From positions 431,986 to 495,985 of the forward strand of contig JAIOPN010000014.1 in NCBI GenBank assembly GCA_021413865.1: a stretch of 64,000 nucleotides of DNA, in the 5' to 3' direction. The translations under genes and the position numbers were made by a program. Each line of letters starts with the position of its first letter. Positions within the stretch are counted from its first letter, which is position 1. The notes under the pieces were generated by a model. The model ran no database searches. It saw only the letters and a program-made list of their open reading frames with translations, and was not told the DNA's origin. Source of the stretch: Planctomycetota bacterium (GTDB taxonomy: Bacteria; Planctomycetota; Phycisphaerae; Phycisphaerales; Phycisphaeraceae). Shown here in pieces: positions 27,157 through 36,954 of this stretch.

Positions 27157-29349
27157 TCACCGCTGGTTGTTGTCGGCATTCTGCCCGTCGTGCCGCGCCA
27201 GCTCCATCAGCCGCGCCTGGGTGCCCTGCGCGGTTTCGGGCCGGGCGGGGTCGGGTGTGCGCTGCACGTACGAGCCGTCGGGCCGCAGGTCCCACGCCTG
27301 GCGCTGGTCGGCGAGCATGACGTCGAGGATCTGCTGGAGGCGTTGCTGTAGCGCGGGCTCGAAGATGGGGGTGATGCACTCGACGCGGTTGTTGAGGTTG
27401 CGATACATCCAGTCCGCCGAGCCGATGTAGTACTCGGGCCGGCCATCGTTGTGGAAGTAGTAGATGCGGGAGTGTTCGAGGAACCGGCCGATGACGGAGG
27501 AGACGCGGATGTTCTCGCTCATGCCCGGCACGCCGGGGACGAGGCAGCAGAACCCGCGGACGATCAGGTCGATCTTCACGCCGGCGCGGCTGGCGTCGTA
27601 GAGCCTGCGGCAGATGCCCTGGTCCTCCAGGCTGTTCATCTTCGCGACGATGCGCGGGCGGTTGGGGTCGTTTTCCTTGGCGCCCCGGGCACGCCACTGC
27701 GCGGCGTTGGCGGTCTCGCGCTCGATCAGCTCCACGAAGCGGCGCTTCATGTTCGTCGGCGCGATGAGCAGGCGGCGGAAGTCCTTCTTGTGGCTCCGGC
27801 CCGTCAGGTAGTGGAACAGCTCGACCAGGTCGGCGGTGATCTCGGGGTTGCAGGTGAAGAGGCCCAGGTCGGTGTAGAGCGTGGCGGTCTTGGAGTTGTA
27901 GTTGCCCGTGCCGATGTGGGCGTACACGCGCATGCCGTCGGCCTCGTGGCGGACGACGATGCTGGTCTTGGTGTGCGTCTTGAGGCCGACGATGCCGTAC
28001 ACGACGTGGATGCCCGCCTTCTCCAGCGCCTGGGCGACCTGGATGTTGCGCTCCTCGTCGAAGCGGGCCTTGAGCTCGACCAGCACGACCACCTGTTTGC
28101 CGCTCTCGGCGGCGCGGACCAGCTCGGGGATGAAGGGCGAATCGCTCGAGGTGCGGTAGAGCGTCTGCTTGATGGCGATCACCTTCGGGTCGCGGGCCGC
28201 GGCGCGGATGAACCGCTCCACGCTGGCGCTGAACGACTCGTAGGGGTGGTGCACCAGCACGTCGCCTGCGCGGATGACGCTGAAGATGTCCGCCTCCTCG
28301 TCCGCCAGGCGCGGCGGGACGGCGGGCGTCCAGGGCTCGAACTTCAGCTCCGGCCGGCCCAGGTCGCCGATGATCCGCAGGTCGGTGTAGTCCAGCATCT
28401 GCGGCATGCGGTAAACGTCCGACTCCTCCAGCTCCAGCTCCTCCACGAGGTAGGGCGTCATCAACGGGCTTGGCTCGCTGTCCACCTCCAGCCGGATCAC
28501 CTGCGCGAACCGCCGCTCACGCAGCTCCTGCTCGATCAGCTCGAGCAGGTCCTCGGCGTCCTCCTCTTCGCGCTCCACATCGGCGTTGCGCGTCACGCGG
28601 AAGGGCTCGACCTCGACGATGTCCATCCCCTCGAAAAGATCGCCCAGGTTGTAGCGGATGATCTCGTCCAGGTGGACGAAGCGGTGGGGCTTGGAGGCGT
28701 TGTCGCCCTCCGCCGGGTTCACGCGCACCCAGCGCGGGAGCACCTTGGGCACCTTCACGCGCGCGAAGTGGTGCACGCCCGTCTCACCGTCGGAGGCGCC
28801 GTCCTCGGGGCGGTGCAGCATCACGCCCAGCGAGGTGCTCAGGTTGCTGATGAAGGGGAACGGGTGGCCCGGGTCCACCGCCAGGGGGGTGAGCACGGGG
28901 AAGAGGTGCGTGCGGTAGTAATTCTGGGCGAAGGCACGCTCGTCGTCGGTGAGTTCGTTCCACGGCAGGAGGAAGATGCCCTGGGCGGTGAGCGCGGGGC
29001 GGATGGTTTTGGTGAAGCACTCGGCCTGCGTGTCGAGCATGGCGAGCACGCTCTTGCGGATGGCGATGAGCTGCTCGCGCGGGGTCATGCCGTCGGGCGT
29101 GCGGGCGTTGATGCCGGCGGCGATCTGGCGCTTCAGGCCGCCGACGCGCTTCTGGTAGAACTCGTCGAGGTTGGAGTTGAAAATGGAGAGGAAGTTCACG
29201 CGCTCCAGGAGGGGCGTGCGTTCGTCCAGCGCCTCGTGGAGGACGCGGCGGTTGAACTCGAGCCAACTGATCTCACGGTTGAAGAACTCGCCCGGCCGCG
29301 GCTCGTCGGTCGCCGGCGTTGGGGCGTTTGTGGCGGGTTTGCTGCTCAT
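27157..29349 (-). CDS. ppk1: Polyphosphate kinase 1
   Basis: 730-aa enzyme that reversibly makes polyphosphate from ATP, usually membrane-associated. The N-domain has FFNREISWLEFNRRVLHEAL; the catalytic core includes HPYESF, the phospho-His segment VYAHIGTGNYNSKTATLYTD, and GSADWMYRNLNNRVE with the second active-site region. Length is normal for PPK1. The start at 29349 is chosen; 33 residues further upstream lack family similarity. A TAGACT/ACTATC stretch near 29390-29400 could be the -10. Together with pst-phoU in the first 5 kb it points to active phosphate storage, though the loci are unlinked. Confidence 0.96.
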   Translation of the reverse strand: MSSKPATNAPTPATDEPRPGEFFNREISWLEFNRRVLHEALDERTPLLERVNFLSIFNSNLDEFYQKRVGGLKRQIAAGINARTPDGMTPREQLIAIRKSVLAMLDTQAECFTKTIRPALTAQGIFLLPWNELTDDERAFAQNYYRTHLFPVLTPLAVDPGHPFPFISNLSTSLGVMLHRPEDGASDGETGVHHFARVKVPKVLPRWVRVNPAEGDNASKPHRFVHLDEIIRYNLGDLFEGMDIVEVEPFRVTRNADVEREEEDAEDLLELIEQELRERRFAQVIRLEVDSEPSPLMTPYLVEELELEESDVYRMPQMLDYTDLRIIGDLGRPELKFEPWTPAVPPRLADEEADIFSVIRAGDVLVHHPYESFSASVERFIRAAARDPKVIAIKQTLYRTSSDSPFIPELVRAAESGKQVVVLVELKARFDEERNIQVAQALEKAGIHVVYGIVGLKTHTKTSIVVRHEADGMRVYAHIGTGNYNSKTATLYTDLGLFTCNPEITADLVELFHYLTGRSHKKDFRRLLIAPTNMKRRFVELIERETANAAQWRARGAKENDPNRPRIVAKMNSLEDQGICRRLYDASRAGVKIDLIVRGFCCLVPGVPGMSENIRVSSVIGRFLEHSRIYYFHNDGRPEYYIGSADWMYRNLNNRVECITPIFEPALQQRLQQILDVMLADQRQAWDLRPDGSYVQRTPDPARPETAQGTQARLMELARHDGQNADNNQR

Positions 29350-29462
29350 GGTTTCACGCGACACAACCGGGCCGATGGGCCTCGAACCACGATAGTCTAT
29401 CCCATCCCCACCGGCCCGCCACCACATTGTTAGCGCGGGGTTTGACACCGTTCAGCGCCGCT

Positions 29463-30281
29463 TCACCTCAACCCCACCACATACGCCACGAAATCCTCCC
29501 GCGCCCCGATCGCCCGCACGGGCCGGTACGCCCCGTCGCCCCGGCCTCGCCGGGCGTCCCACCCATCGCACCAGACCGACGCCCCCGCGAAACCGGCGCG
29601 GCCCATCAGCGCGATCAGCTCCGGCACCGTCCAGAGCCGCCAGTCATACGCGAACGCGTTGCGGATCACCCGGCCGCGGCCCAATTCATAATGGATGCGG
29701 CAATCGATCCGCGCCGTCACCGGCTCATAGTTTTTCTGTTCCCACACGTACGTGAACGGACCGACGCTCTCCCCCGGCCCCGGCGTCACGCGGCGGCGTT
29801 GCGACCCGAGGCGCACCGCGCCCGGCCCGCCGAAGACATCCATTACGAACACCCCGCCGGGGTTCAGCGACGCCCGTGCAGAGCGAAGGTAGCGCAGCAG
29901 CGCCGGCTCATCGTGGTTGTAGAGCGCGCTGAAGTTCAGCGCCGCCGCCACATCGACGCGCGGGCGCCGCACCGCCATCACGTCCGCGCGGACCAGGTGC
30001 AGGTCATCCAGGCGGTCCGGCGGCAACACCTCTTTTGCACGCCGCCAGCCCCAGCGCAGCACCTTCGCATCCCGGTCCACCGCCACCGCCTGCCGCCGCG
30101 GGTGCGACGCCACCCACGCCGCCGCGATCGCCGTCGTGCCCGCGTAGTCCTCCTTGAGCGTCAACGCGTCGCGCTTGCGGTGACGGCGGAAAATCCGCGC
30201 CAGCAGCGCCGCCTCCGCCTCGGGGTGCTGGACGGATAAACGGTAGAGGTCGAGTCGGTGCGGTTGCGCGGCGTCGCTCAT
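29463..30281 (-). CDS. SAM-dependent methyltransferase (class I)
   Basis: 272-aa soluble methyltransferase. The SAM-binding region is LKEDYAGTTAIAAAWV (motif I-like, with E-D-Y-A-G-T in place of the usual Gly-rich loop), followed by AVAVDRDAKVLRWG (acidic ribose-binding residue) and VFVMDVFGGPGAV. The C-terminal half is beta-rich (FTYVWEQKNYEPVTARIDCR). The start at 30281 fits the MSDAAQPHRLDLYRLSVQHP beginning; upstream codons come from another frame. The substrate is unknown; small molecules are more likely than nucleic acid. Confidence 0.82.
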   Translation of the reverse strand: MSDAAQPHRLDLYRLSVQHPEAEAALLARIFRRHRKRDALTLKEDYAGTTAIAAAWVASHPRRQAVAVDRDAKVLRWGWRRAKEVLPPDRLDDLHLVRADVMAVRRPRVDVAAALNFSALYNHDEPALLRYLRSARASLNPGGVFVMDVFGGPGAVRLGSQRRRVTPGPGESVGPFTYVWEQKNYEPVTARIDCRIHYELGRGRVIRNAFAYDWRLWTVPELIALMGRAGFAGASVWCDGWDARRGRGDGAYRPVRAIGAREDFVAYVVGLR

Positions 30282-30310
30282 ACGGATTCCATCACACCCG
30301 GCATGTCGCT

Positions 30311-31504
30311 TTATTTGTCGCCGCTCACCAGCACGACCGGTTCGATCAGGATCACACGGTCGAGCACCGGGCCGTTGTGGGCGGGGTCGAGCTCGAGGGT
30401 GAGACGCCGGCCGGTGACGGGGATGTTGATCTGCGCGGATGCGGCGGCGCCATTGAGGCGCCAGCGGCCGATTTCCTTGCCGTCCTCTGTGGCGATGAGC
30501 TGGGTGTCCGCCCACGCGGCGAGCCGGGCCGGGTCCACGTCGGCGCCGTCGAGTTCCGCCCGGGCGGCGAAGCGCGCCGCGCCCCGGGGCAGGTCGAACG
30601 CGACGGCGACGGGCGCGTGCATGCGGACAGCGCCCGGCCGGAATGTCGGCGGCATCGCCACGCCGAACACCTCGCCGCCGGAGGTCGTCTCGTGCGCGAG
30701 GGTGGCCAGGTCCACGAGCCTCCCCTTGGGCGTGGCCACGTCGATCCGCGCGACCTTCACCAGGTCCAGCGTCACGTCCTTCCCGCCCAGCAGGCCGGGT
30801 TTGATCGTCAGGCGGTCATCCGACACCGAGAGCGTCGGCGTGAGCAGCACCGAGCCGTCGCGCAGCGTCACGCGGTGGCCATCGCCGGTGCGCCGGCCCG
30901 CGGCGGCGAACCGCACCGCGCGGACGCGCTCCAGCGGCAGCGAGACCGGCTCCTTCGCCCCCTCGACCTGCACCTGCAGGCTCCGCGCGAAGACGCGGTT
31001 GACGAAGCCCGTCACGCTGTCGCCGTTCATCAGCACCACGCGGTCGGCCGCGCCGGCCTCGATCTCCTTCGGCTCGCCGTGCAGCGTCAGGCCCGAGAGC
31101 TTCTCCAGGCTGACCGACACGTTGACGTTGGGCAGCAGCGGCGATGACCAGACGACGGACTGGCCCTGATCGTCGGCGTCGATGAGGCTGCCGACCAGCC
31201 GCTGGCCGTCGATCAGCTCGGCGACCGATGGCTCCGCGCCGTTCAAGGGGTTGTCGGGCTTCACCGGCGCGCCGGCGGTGTCGAGCATCGTGAGCACGAG
31301 CACGGTGTCGAGGGGGAGCGTGGCGTACTTGCGCGAGGCGTCGAACAGGCCGATCTCGCGGTCGTCCATGCCCTGGAGTGTGACGCTCCGCGGTTGAAGG
31401 TCCAGGCCGGTGAGGGCGACGGAGGTGGCGGCACTGGCCAGCGGCGCGGCGAAGCCCACGAGTGTGGTGAGGAGAACGGTTGCGGCGGGTTTGATCAGTC
31501 TCAC
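30311..31504 (-). CDS. Secreted protein at the end of the MoxR cluster
   Basis: 397-aa exported protein with a GTG start at 31504, five bases after the previous stop, chosen because a signal peptide begins there (KPAATVLLTTLVGFAAPLAS, cut near ASA). The mature part contains two short beta modules around LMNGDSVTGFVNRVFARSLQV and LRDGSVLLTPTLSVSDDRLT, similar to repeated small beta-barrel folds, and a C-terminal region with NGPVLDRVILIEP that resembles an NPCBM-like galactose-binding domain. No catalytic motif. Eighth and last gene of the minus-strand moxR cluster. Confidence 0.7.
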   Translation of the reverse strand: MRLIKPAATVLLTTLVGFAAPLASAATSVALTGLDLQPRSVTLQGMDDREIGLFDASRKYATLPLDTVLVLTMLDTAGAPVKPDNPLNGAEPSVAELIDGQRLVGSLIDADDQGQSVVWSSPLLPNVNVSVSLEKLSGLTLHGEPKEIEAGAADRVVLMNGDSVTGFVNRVFARSLQVQVEGAKEPVSLPLERVRAVRFAAAGRRTGDGHRVTLRDGSVLLTPTLSVSDDRLTIKPGLLGGKDVTLDLVKVARIDVATPKGRLVDLATLAHETTSGGEVFGVAMPPTFRPGAVRMHAPVAVAFDLPRGAARFAARAELDGADVDPARLAAWADTQLIATEDGKEIGRWRLNGAAASAQINIPVTGRRLTLELDPAHNGPVLDRVILIEPVVLVSGDK

Positions 31505-31509
31505 GCGGC

Positions 31510-32556
31510 TCACCGTTGGAAGATGGGCAGGTATCGGTTGGGGATCTGGAGGATGAGCAGCGCCATGGCCGTGCCGTATTCCTCGCCCTGCTCGGACTGC
31601 CAGCCGCCGCTGGGGGACTGCTGGGCGAGGAGGGAGTCGCGGATGTTGGGGTACCAGCGGGCCCAGTAGTTGCCGCCGGCGAGGAACATGGCTTGGACGG
31701 CGTAGTACTGGCCGTAGAAATAGTGGCCGCCGCGGTTGCCGATCTCGTTGCGGTTGCGGACGAGGTAGTCCAGGCCGAGCTTGAGCGCGTCGTCCTGGTA
31801 GATGCCGGCGTAGTAGAGGCTGGCGACGCCTGCGGCGGAGCGCGGGAAGGCCGAGCCGCCCTGGTTGAGCTGGTAGCGGAAGCCGCCGTCGCCGCGGTTC
31901 TGGCAGAGGCGGACGTACTGGATCGCGCGGTCGATGGTTTCTTTGGGGACGGTCAGGCCGGCGTTGCGCGCCGAACGCAGGCCCATGATCTGGCAGATGG
32001 TGACGGAGATGTCGGCGTCGGTGGGCGTGGGGTTGTAGCGCCAACCGCCCTCGCTGTTCTGCGTGTTGACGATGAGGCGGACGGCCTTGAGCAGCGCCTC
32101 GCGGACACGGTGGTCGCCGGTCATGCCGTACAACTCGCCCAGGAGGAGCGTGGAGAACCCGTGGCCGTACATCGGTCCGCTGGAGACGTCGGTGGCGATG
32201 AGGCCGGTCTCCTGCGCATTGGCGAGGATGTAGTCGCTGCCGCGCTGGACCTGGGCGGCGTAGAGGCCGCGGTCGGGGAGGTTGCCGTCGGCCATGAATG
32301 CCAGGACGGCCAGCGCGGAGATGCCCAGCTCCTGGCCCCCGCCGCCGTTGTTACCGAACGCGCCGGTGGCCGTCTGGCGTTGCGCCAGAAACGCCAGCCC
32401 ACGATCGATCGCCAGCCGAGACTGGGGGGTGATCTCGACCATCTCTTCGACCGCCGCGGGCTGCGCTATTGCGGATGCGCACGGCAGCGCTGCGAACAGC
32501 ACGGCCATCGCCGTGGCACACAGCTCGCGGATTCGTTTGCGTAACCCTCGCCTCAT
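31510..32556 (-). CDS. Secreted prenyltransferase/squalene-cyclase-repeat-like protein
   Basis: 348-aa predicted exported alpha/alpha-toroid protein. After a signal peptide (CATAMAVLFAALPCASAIAQ), several repeats with the squalene-cyclase/prenyltransferase QW-like pattern are visible: LAFLAQRQTATGAFG, IVNTQNSEGGWRYNPTPT, VRLCQNRGDGGFRY and LLAQQSPSGGWQSEQGEEYG. No DxDD cyclase motif is seen, so a terpene cyclase activity is unlikely; such toroids often bind peptides or sugars. The ATG overlaps the upstream stop by 4 bp (ATGA). Common in planctomycete MoxR clusters; exact role unknown. Confidence 0.8.
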   Translation of the reverse strand: MRRGLRKRIRELCATAMAVLFAALPCASAIAQPAAVEEMVEITPQSRLAIDRGLAFLAQRQTATGAFGNNGGGGQELGISALAVLAFMADGNLPDRGLYAAQVQRGSDYILANAQETGLIATDVSSGPMYGHGFSTLLLGELYGMTGDHRVREALLKAVRLIVNTQNSEGGWRYNPTPTDADISVTICQIMGLRSARNAGLTVPKETIDRAIQYVRLCQNRGDGGFRYQLNQGGSAFPRSAAGVASLYYAGIYQDDALKLGLDYLVRNRNEIGNRGGHYFYGQYYAVQAMFLAGGNYWARWYPNIRDSLLAQQSPSGGWQSEQGEEYGTAMALLILQIPNRYLPIFQR

Positions 32557-33308
32557 CGCTTCTCCTCCGCCAACCGCTTGTAGTACTGCTCGGTCAGCTC
32601 GCGGTAGATCGGGCTGAAGCGTTCGTTCTGCCCCTCGAGCAACTGGTCGCGGAGGCGCGCGGGCAGGTTGCCCCACTCGGAGCGCTGCTCGTTGATGGCC
32701 TTGTCCGCGCCCTGCGTGGTGCGGTCGCCTGTCGGAGCACGGTTGCCGCCGGTGTTGCTCTTGCCCCCGCCCTGCTGGTCCGCCCCGCCACTGGCTCCGC
32801 CGCCGCTGCCGCCACCGCCCGATTTCGGCGGGCCGCCCTGGGGCTGGCCGCCGCGGTCCTGCTCGCGCGGCTTGCCGGAGGAAGAGGAGGAGGAGGAAGA
32901 CTGGCTCTGCTGCGCGTCGGCGGCGGCGATGACGCGGTCCAGCTTCGCCAGCACCGATTGTTGGAGCCGCTGCGTGTCGGTGCCCGCGTCCAGCTCCGCG
33001 CCCAGGCGCTCGGAGGCGTCCTTCATCTCCGTGAGCGCCTCGTCGAACAAGTCACCCGCTTCTTTGCCCGAGAGGATGCGCTCCACCTCGCGCGTCAGCG
33101 GCGCGCCGGGCGCTTCTCTGGGCTCCACGGCGGGCTCGCGCGACTCGGGTTGCTCCGCCGGCTGTGTCGCGGGTTTTGATGGCGTGATGTTCAGCAGCTC
33201 ATCCAGCGAAGGCTCCGCCGCGCGCAACGCCGGCGCCGCCAGCGCAATCACCCCCGCGCCGACCCAGAGCCACCGTGTTGTCCGCCTGTTCCGCATGGCG
33301 CCGCTCAC
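32553..33308 (-). CDS. Exported low-complexity protein of the MoxR cluster
   Basis: 251 aa. A signal or anchor segment (TRWLWVGAGVIALAAPALRA) is followed by a Pro/Glu-rich stretch, a helical part, and a long Gln/Ser/Gly-rich region (QSQSSSSSSSSGK, GGGGSGGGASGG). The C-terminus is a compact charged helix pair (WGNLPARLRDQLLEGQNERF, then ELTEQYYKRLAEEKR) typical of proteins paired with DUF4175 genes. The start is GTG at 33308, overlapping the previous stop (GTGA); the ATG at 33296 is also possible. The function is unknown, probably structural in the envelope. Confidence 0.7.
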   Translation of the reverse strand: MSGAMRNRRTTRWLWVGAGVIALAAPALRAAEPSLDELLNITPSKPATQPAEQPESREPAVEPREAPGAPLTREVERILSGKEAGDLFDEALTEMKDASERLGAELDAGTDTQRLQQSVLAKLDRVIAAADAQQSQSSSSSSSSGKPREQDRGGQPQGGPPKSGGGGSGGGASGGADQQGGGKSNTGGNRAPTGDRTTQGADKAINEQRSEWGNLPARLRDQLLEGQNERFSPIYRELTEQYYKRLAEEKR

Positions 33309-36300
33309 TCCATCTGCCCGGGCGGACCCTGCTGCTGTTGCTGCCGCTTCATGTCATCGACCAGCCGCTTACCGAGCTTCGAGAGTTCCCCCTGCTCGGC
33401 GGAGAGCTCCTGCACCCGACGCCGCTGCGCCGGGGAGAGCTCCAGGGTCTTTGTGGTATCAGCCGTCTTTCGCGTGTTGACGTACACCTCTTCCTGCAGG
33501 CCGCGGAGCAGCCGCAGCTCCGCCGCCGGCGGGATCAACGGCTGGGGCCCGCCGCCCCCTCCGCCTCCACCACCGCCGCCCCCTCCGCTGTTGAACGGCT
33601 GATCGCGCTTGGGCTCTTTCAGCGCGGCGATCATCGTCTTGAGCGCCGAGATGATCGACGCCTGATCTTCCAACACCCCGTCGTCGGCGGTCGCGCTGCG
33701 CAGCGACGTCACGGCGCTCAGGGCCGCGCGGTCGATCCGGTCGTGGAGGTGCAGGAAGAGCGTCGTCTTGGCGACCAGCGGCCGCATGTCCTGCATGTCC
33801 GCCTGCAGGTCCGCCTGCTGGTTGCCCAGGTCGATGACCTGGGCGCGCTCGCGGCGCGTGGGCTCCTTCAACGCCGACATCTTCACGGCCGAGTCGCGCA
33901 GCTCGGTCTCCCGCGCGGCGAGCTTCTCGTACATCTCGCGGAGCTTCTTGCGCGTCTTCTCCTGCTCCTTGTTGGCCAGCTCGTCACGCTTCTCCCGCAC
34001 CTGCTTGAGCGCGGCCTCGAGGCTTGTCAGCGCCAGCGCCTGCGGCCCCTGCGCCTCGGCGCGCTTCTCCCTGCCCAGGGCATCGACCGCCTCGCCCTGC
34101 CTGGCGCCCGCGTCGGCCAGGTGGCCCGCGGCGGCCTCGATCTCCTTGCTCGACCGCGCCTCCTGCTCGACCGAGAGCGTGTTGCGGCGGATCGTCTCCT
34201 GCCCCTGCCCCAGCCCCGAGGGATCGACCGCGGCCGCGGTGCGCCCGTTCATCGCCTTCTGCTGCTCGATCAGTTTTGCGATGGCGTCCGCCAGTTTCGT
34301 GAGGCGGCGCTTGAGCACCTCCTCCTTCCGCACCTCCTGGTTGTCCATCTCGCCGAGCATCTGCTTCATCGTGTCGGAGCTGGACTGCTGCTGCTGCCCC
34401 GCGTCGGATAGCTGGTTCTTCTGCGCCGAGGCCGAGGCCTGCTGCATGGACCGCGTCAGGCCCTGGCGCTGCGCGATCGCGGCGGCCTCCCGGAGCGCCT
34501 CGGCCGCCGCCTGCTGCCCCGGCGAGGGGTTGTCCTTCGACATCGCCTCCGACGCCGCCTGCATCTGCCGCATCAGCGCCTCGGCCTGCGCCGCCAGCGC
34601 GGCCTGGCGGTCGCCGATCTCCTTGAGCGCCTGCTTCTCCTGCGGCGTCAGCTCCTCGGGCCTGCGCCCCAGCGTGCGCGGCTGCATCTCGCCCGTCTGT
34701 TTCTTGAGCCCCTCCTGCGCCGCGGCGATCTGCGCCAGCGCCGAGCGGATCGCCGTCGTGTCCTTGCCCTGGTCCAGCAGCGACGCCAGGTCGGACAATT
34801 TCTTCCCGACCTCCTCCTGGTCACGCCGCGCCGCCTCGCGCTCGGGCGAGCCGTCGGGCTTCTTCCCGGCTTTATCCAGTTTGCTCGCGGCGCTCTCCGA
34901 GGCCTCCTTCGCCTCGCGCGTCAGGTCGCTCGCCTTGTCGATCATCGCGCCGATCTGCCCCGCCGCCGACGGGCTCACGCGGTTGCGCTCCAACCGGTCC
35001 TTCAACGCCTTGACCACCGCCCCCTGCGCCTCCAGGCGGCGGTTCATCTCACGCTGCGCCGGCGCGGCCTCGGCGGCGGGGCGCTCCAGGAGCGCCCGCT
35101 GCTGCGCCTCGCCACGCACCGCCTGCTGACGCACCGTGTCCAGCTCCGAGCGAAGCTGCGACATCAGCGTCGGCTCATCGATCACGCGCAGCTTCCGCGG
35201 CACCGAGCGCTGCGGGTCGTGACGCTTGCCGTCCAGGTCGAACACGTCCTGCGCCACCGCGGTAAGCACCACCTCGTCGCCCGGCCTGAGCGAGAGCGAC
35301 GCCAGGTCCAGGTCATACGCCAGCTCCAGCCGGGGCGTCCGGCCGGTGGTCTGCTGCAATGCCCGCACGGCCGGTTTCGTCTTGCCCTGGGTGTCGCGTT
35401 TGGGGTGCTGTGCTTCGAGGTGGAGCGACTCGCACGCCAGGTCGTCCTGCGCCATCGCGGCGGTATGCACATTCGCCGTGGCCAGCACCGATTCATCCGC
35501 GCGCGGCTCGGTGACGGCGACAACCGGCGGCTGGTCGCGCGTCACCTCGACGCGGTAGCGCCTCTCCGACTGGCTCTCGATGCCGTGCTCATCCACCAGC
35601 CGGGCGGGCGTCTCGACGCTCTGCGCCGCGATCCAGCGCGCCGTCACCGCGTAGCCGTCGGTATCGAAACGCTCGGCGAGTTCAAGGTTGGGCACGGCCT
35701 TGGCGAGGTCGGGGAACAGGCCCTTCAGGTCGACCTTGCCCGGCCCCGGCGCGAGCGGCTTATTAAGGAGGAACCGCGCGGAAAGCCGCGAGCCCTGGAG
35801 CGCCGACGCCGACGCCACCGGGCCCGACTGCCCTTCGAGCGGCACGTCCTGCGGCGAGACCAGCCCCTTGGCGTACGCCGGCGGCACGACCGAGAGGCGC
35901 AGCGAGCGCACGGCCGGACGCTCGACCAGGAGCAGCCGCTGCGGCTCGGTGTGGTGGTCGCCCGCCTCGAAGGCGAACTCGAGCTCGACGCCCTTGCTCA
36001 AATCCGCCAGCGGCGCGGTGAGTTCGGCGACGTCCACGAGGCTCTCGAACTCCCCCGCAGAAACGGCGCGGTCGGCCCCGGACACATCCGCGGCGGCGTG
36101 CTCCGCGACGGACTGGTCGTTCATCAGGATGGAGCGTTCGCCCGCGCGGCCGTCGGGGGTGATGAGCCGGTAGGTCGCCCACGTGCGCATGCCGGCGCGG
36201 TAGCCGCGCTCGACCTTGGCGCGGAGGCGGAGCGGGGTGTCGGCGGGCCAGAAGCGCTCGCCGGTGAGCGCGACGATGGTGGTGCGGCGCGGCCACTGGG

Positions 36301-36856
36301 CATCGACCACGGGCCAGAGCCAGCGCTGCACGGCGATCCAGCCGGCCTCGCGCGAGGCGAACAAGACGCCGCCCAGGAGCAGCAGCGCCCCGGCCGCCAG
36401 CGCGAGCAGGCGCATCGTGGGTTTGGGGTCGATGAGCCTGCGGAGCGCCACGCCGTCGAGCCGTGATTCGAGGCGGTCCACGCTGAATCGCGCCAGCGCC
36501 GCTGTGGTGGAGGGGTCGGCGTATCGGTCGGGCCGCGCGGCGAACTCGACGCCGCTGGCCAGGTCGCCGGTGAGCTGCGGGTAGAGCCGCTCGGCGCGGA
36601 GCGCGAGCGTGCCCAGGTCGGGCCGGAACCGCGCCGCGCGCAGGAGGCGACGCACCAGCCAGGTCAGGAGCACCGCGACGGCAGCGACGGCGATCACCAG
36701 CCGCATCGCGCCGGGGAAGTTGAACACGTAATCCGCCAGCGCGGCGGCGAGGGCGACCGGCACAATGACCGCCACTCCCTGGAGCAGCGACTGCGCCACC
36801 AGCAGCCGTTTGGCGACGCTGCGGACGCGGTCGAGTTGTCGTGTGACGTGCTGCAT
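33305..36856 (-). CDS. Very large DUF4175-family membrane protein
   Basis: 1183 aa. Two N-terminal membrane segments (residues ~25-65) and a third near 140-165 (MRLLALAAGALLLLGGVLFA) are followed by beta-rich domains (~180-560), then a long, highly charged coiled-coil region (~600-1080) rich in Gln, Glu, Lys and Ala. A run of Gly (coded at about 33551-33590) and a short conserved C-terminal helix (ELSPAQRRRVQELSAEQGEL) end the protein. Overall layout matches DUF4175/TIGR02302-like proteins of MoxR operons. The overlap with the next gene is 4 bp. It may organise the cell envelope; no enzyme motif was seen. Confidence 0.85.
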   Translation of the reverse strand: MQHVTRQLDRVRSVAKRLLVAQSLLQGVAVIVPVALAAALADYVFNFPGAMRLVIAVAAVAVLLTWLVRRLLRAARFRPDLGTLALRAERLYPQLTGDLASGVEFAARPDRYADPSTTAALARFSVDRLESRLDGVALRRLIDPKPTMRLLALAAGALLLLGGVLFASREAGWIAVQRWLWPVVDAQWPRRTTIVALTGERFWPADTPLRLRAKVERGYRAGMRTWATYRLITPDGRAGERSILMNDQSVAEHAAADVSGADRAVSAGEFESLVDVAELTAPLADLSKGVELEFAFEAGDHHTEPQRLLLVERPAVRSLRLSVVPPAYAKGLVSPQDVPLEGQSGPVASASALQGSRLSARFLLNKPLAPGPGKVDLKGLFPDLAKAVPNLELAERFDTDGYAVTARWIAAQSVETPARLVDEHGIESQSERRYRVEVTRDQPPVVAVTEPRADESVLATANVHTAAMAQDDLACESLHLEAQHPKRDTQGKTKPAVRALQQTTGRTPRLELAYDLDLASLSLRPGDEVVLTAVAQDVFDLDGKRHDPQRSVPRKLRVIDEPTLMSQLRSELDTVRQQAVRGEAQQRALLERPAAEAAPAQREMNRRLEAQGAVVKALKDRLERNRVSPSAAGQIGAMIDKASDLTREAKEASESAASKLDKAGKKPDGSPEREAARRDQEEVGKKLSDLASLLDQGKDTTAIRSALAQIAAAQEGLKKQTGEMQPRTLGRRPEELTPQEKQALKEIGDRQAALAAQAEALMRQMQAASEAMSKDNPSPGQQAAAEALREAAAIAQRQGLTRSMQQASASAQKNQLSDAGQQQQSSSDTMKQMLGEMDNQEVRKEEVLKRRLTKLADAIAKLIEQQKAMNGRTAAAVDPSGLGQGQETIRRNTLSVEQEARSSKEIEAAAGHLADAGARQGEAVDALGREKRAEAQGPQALALTSLEAALKQVREKRDELANKEQEKTRKKLREMYEKLAARETELRDSAVKMSALKEPTRRERAQVIDLGNQQADLQADMQDMRPLVAKTTLFLHLHDRIDRAALSAVTSLRSATADDGVLEDQASIISALKTMIAALKEPKRDQPFNSGGGGGGGGGGGGGPQPLIPPAAELRLLRGLQEEVYVNTRKTADTTKTLELSPAQRRRVQELSAEQGELSKLGKRLVDDMKRQQQQQGPPGQME

Positions 36857-36954
36857 GCGGCGGCGTGCGGGGACAAACCATCATAGCCCGGGGGTCGGGC
36901 ATTCGATCATTCAGCGGATGGCGGCCGGCGGCTCCTTTTCATGGGTGTTCCGCG

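Noticed and set aside
27451..29433. 660-codon plus-strand frame opposite ppk1
   Set aside because: Antisense shadow rich in Val/Asp/His/Leu repeats; ppk1 carries all family motifs on the minus strand.
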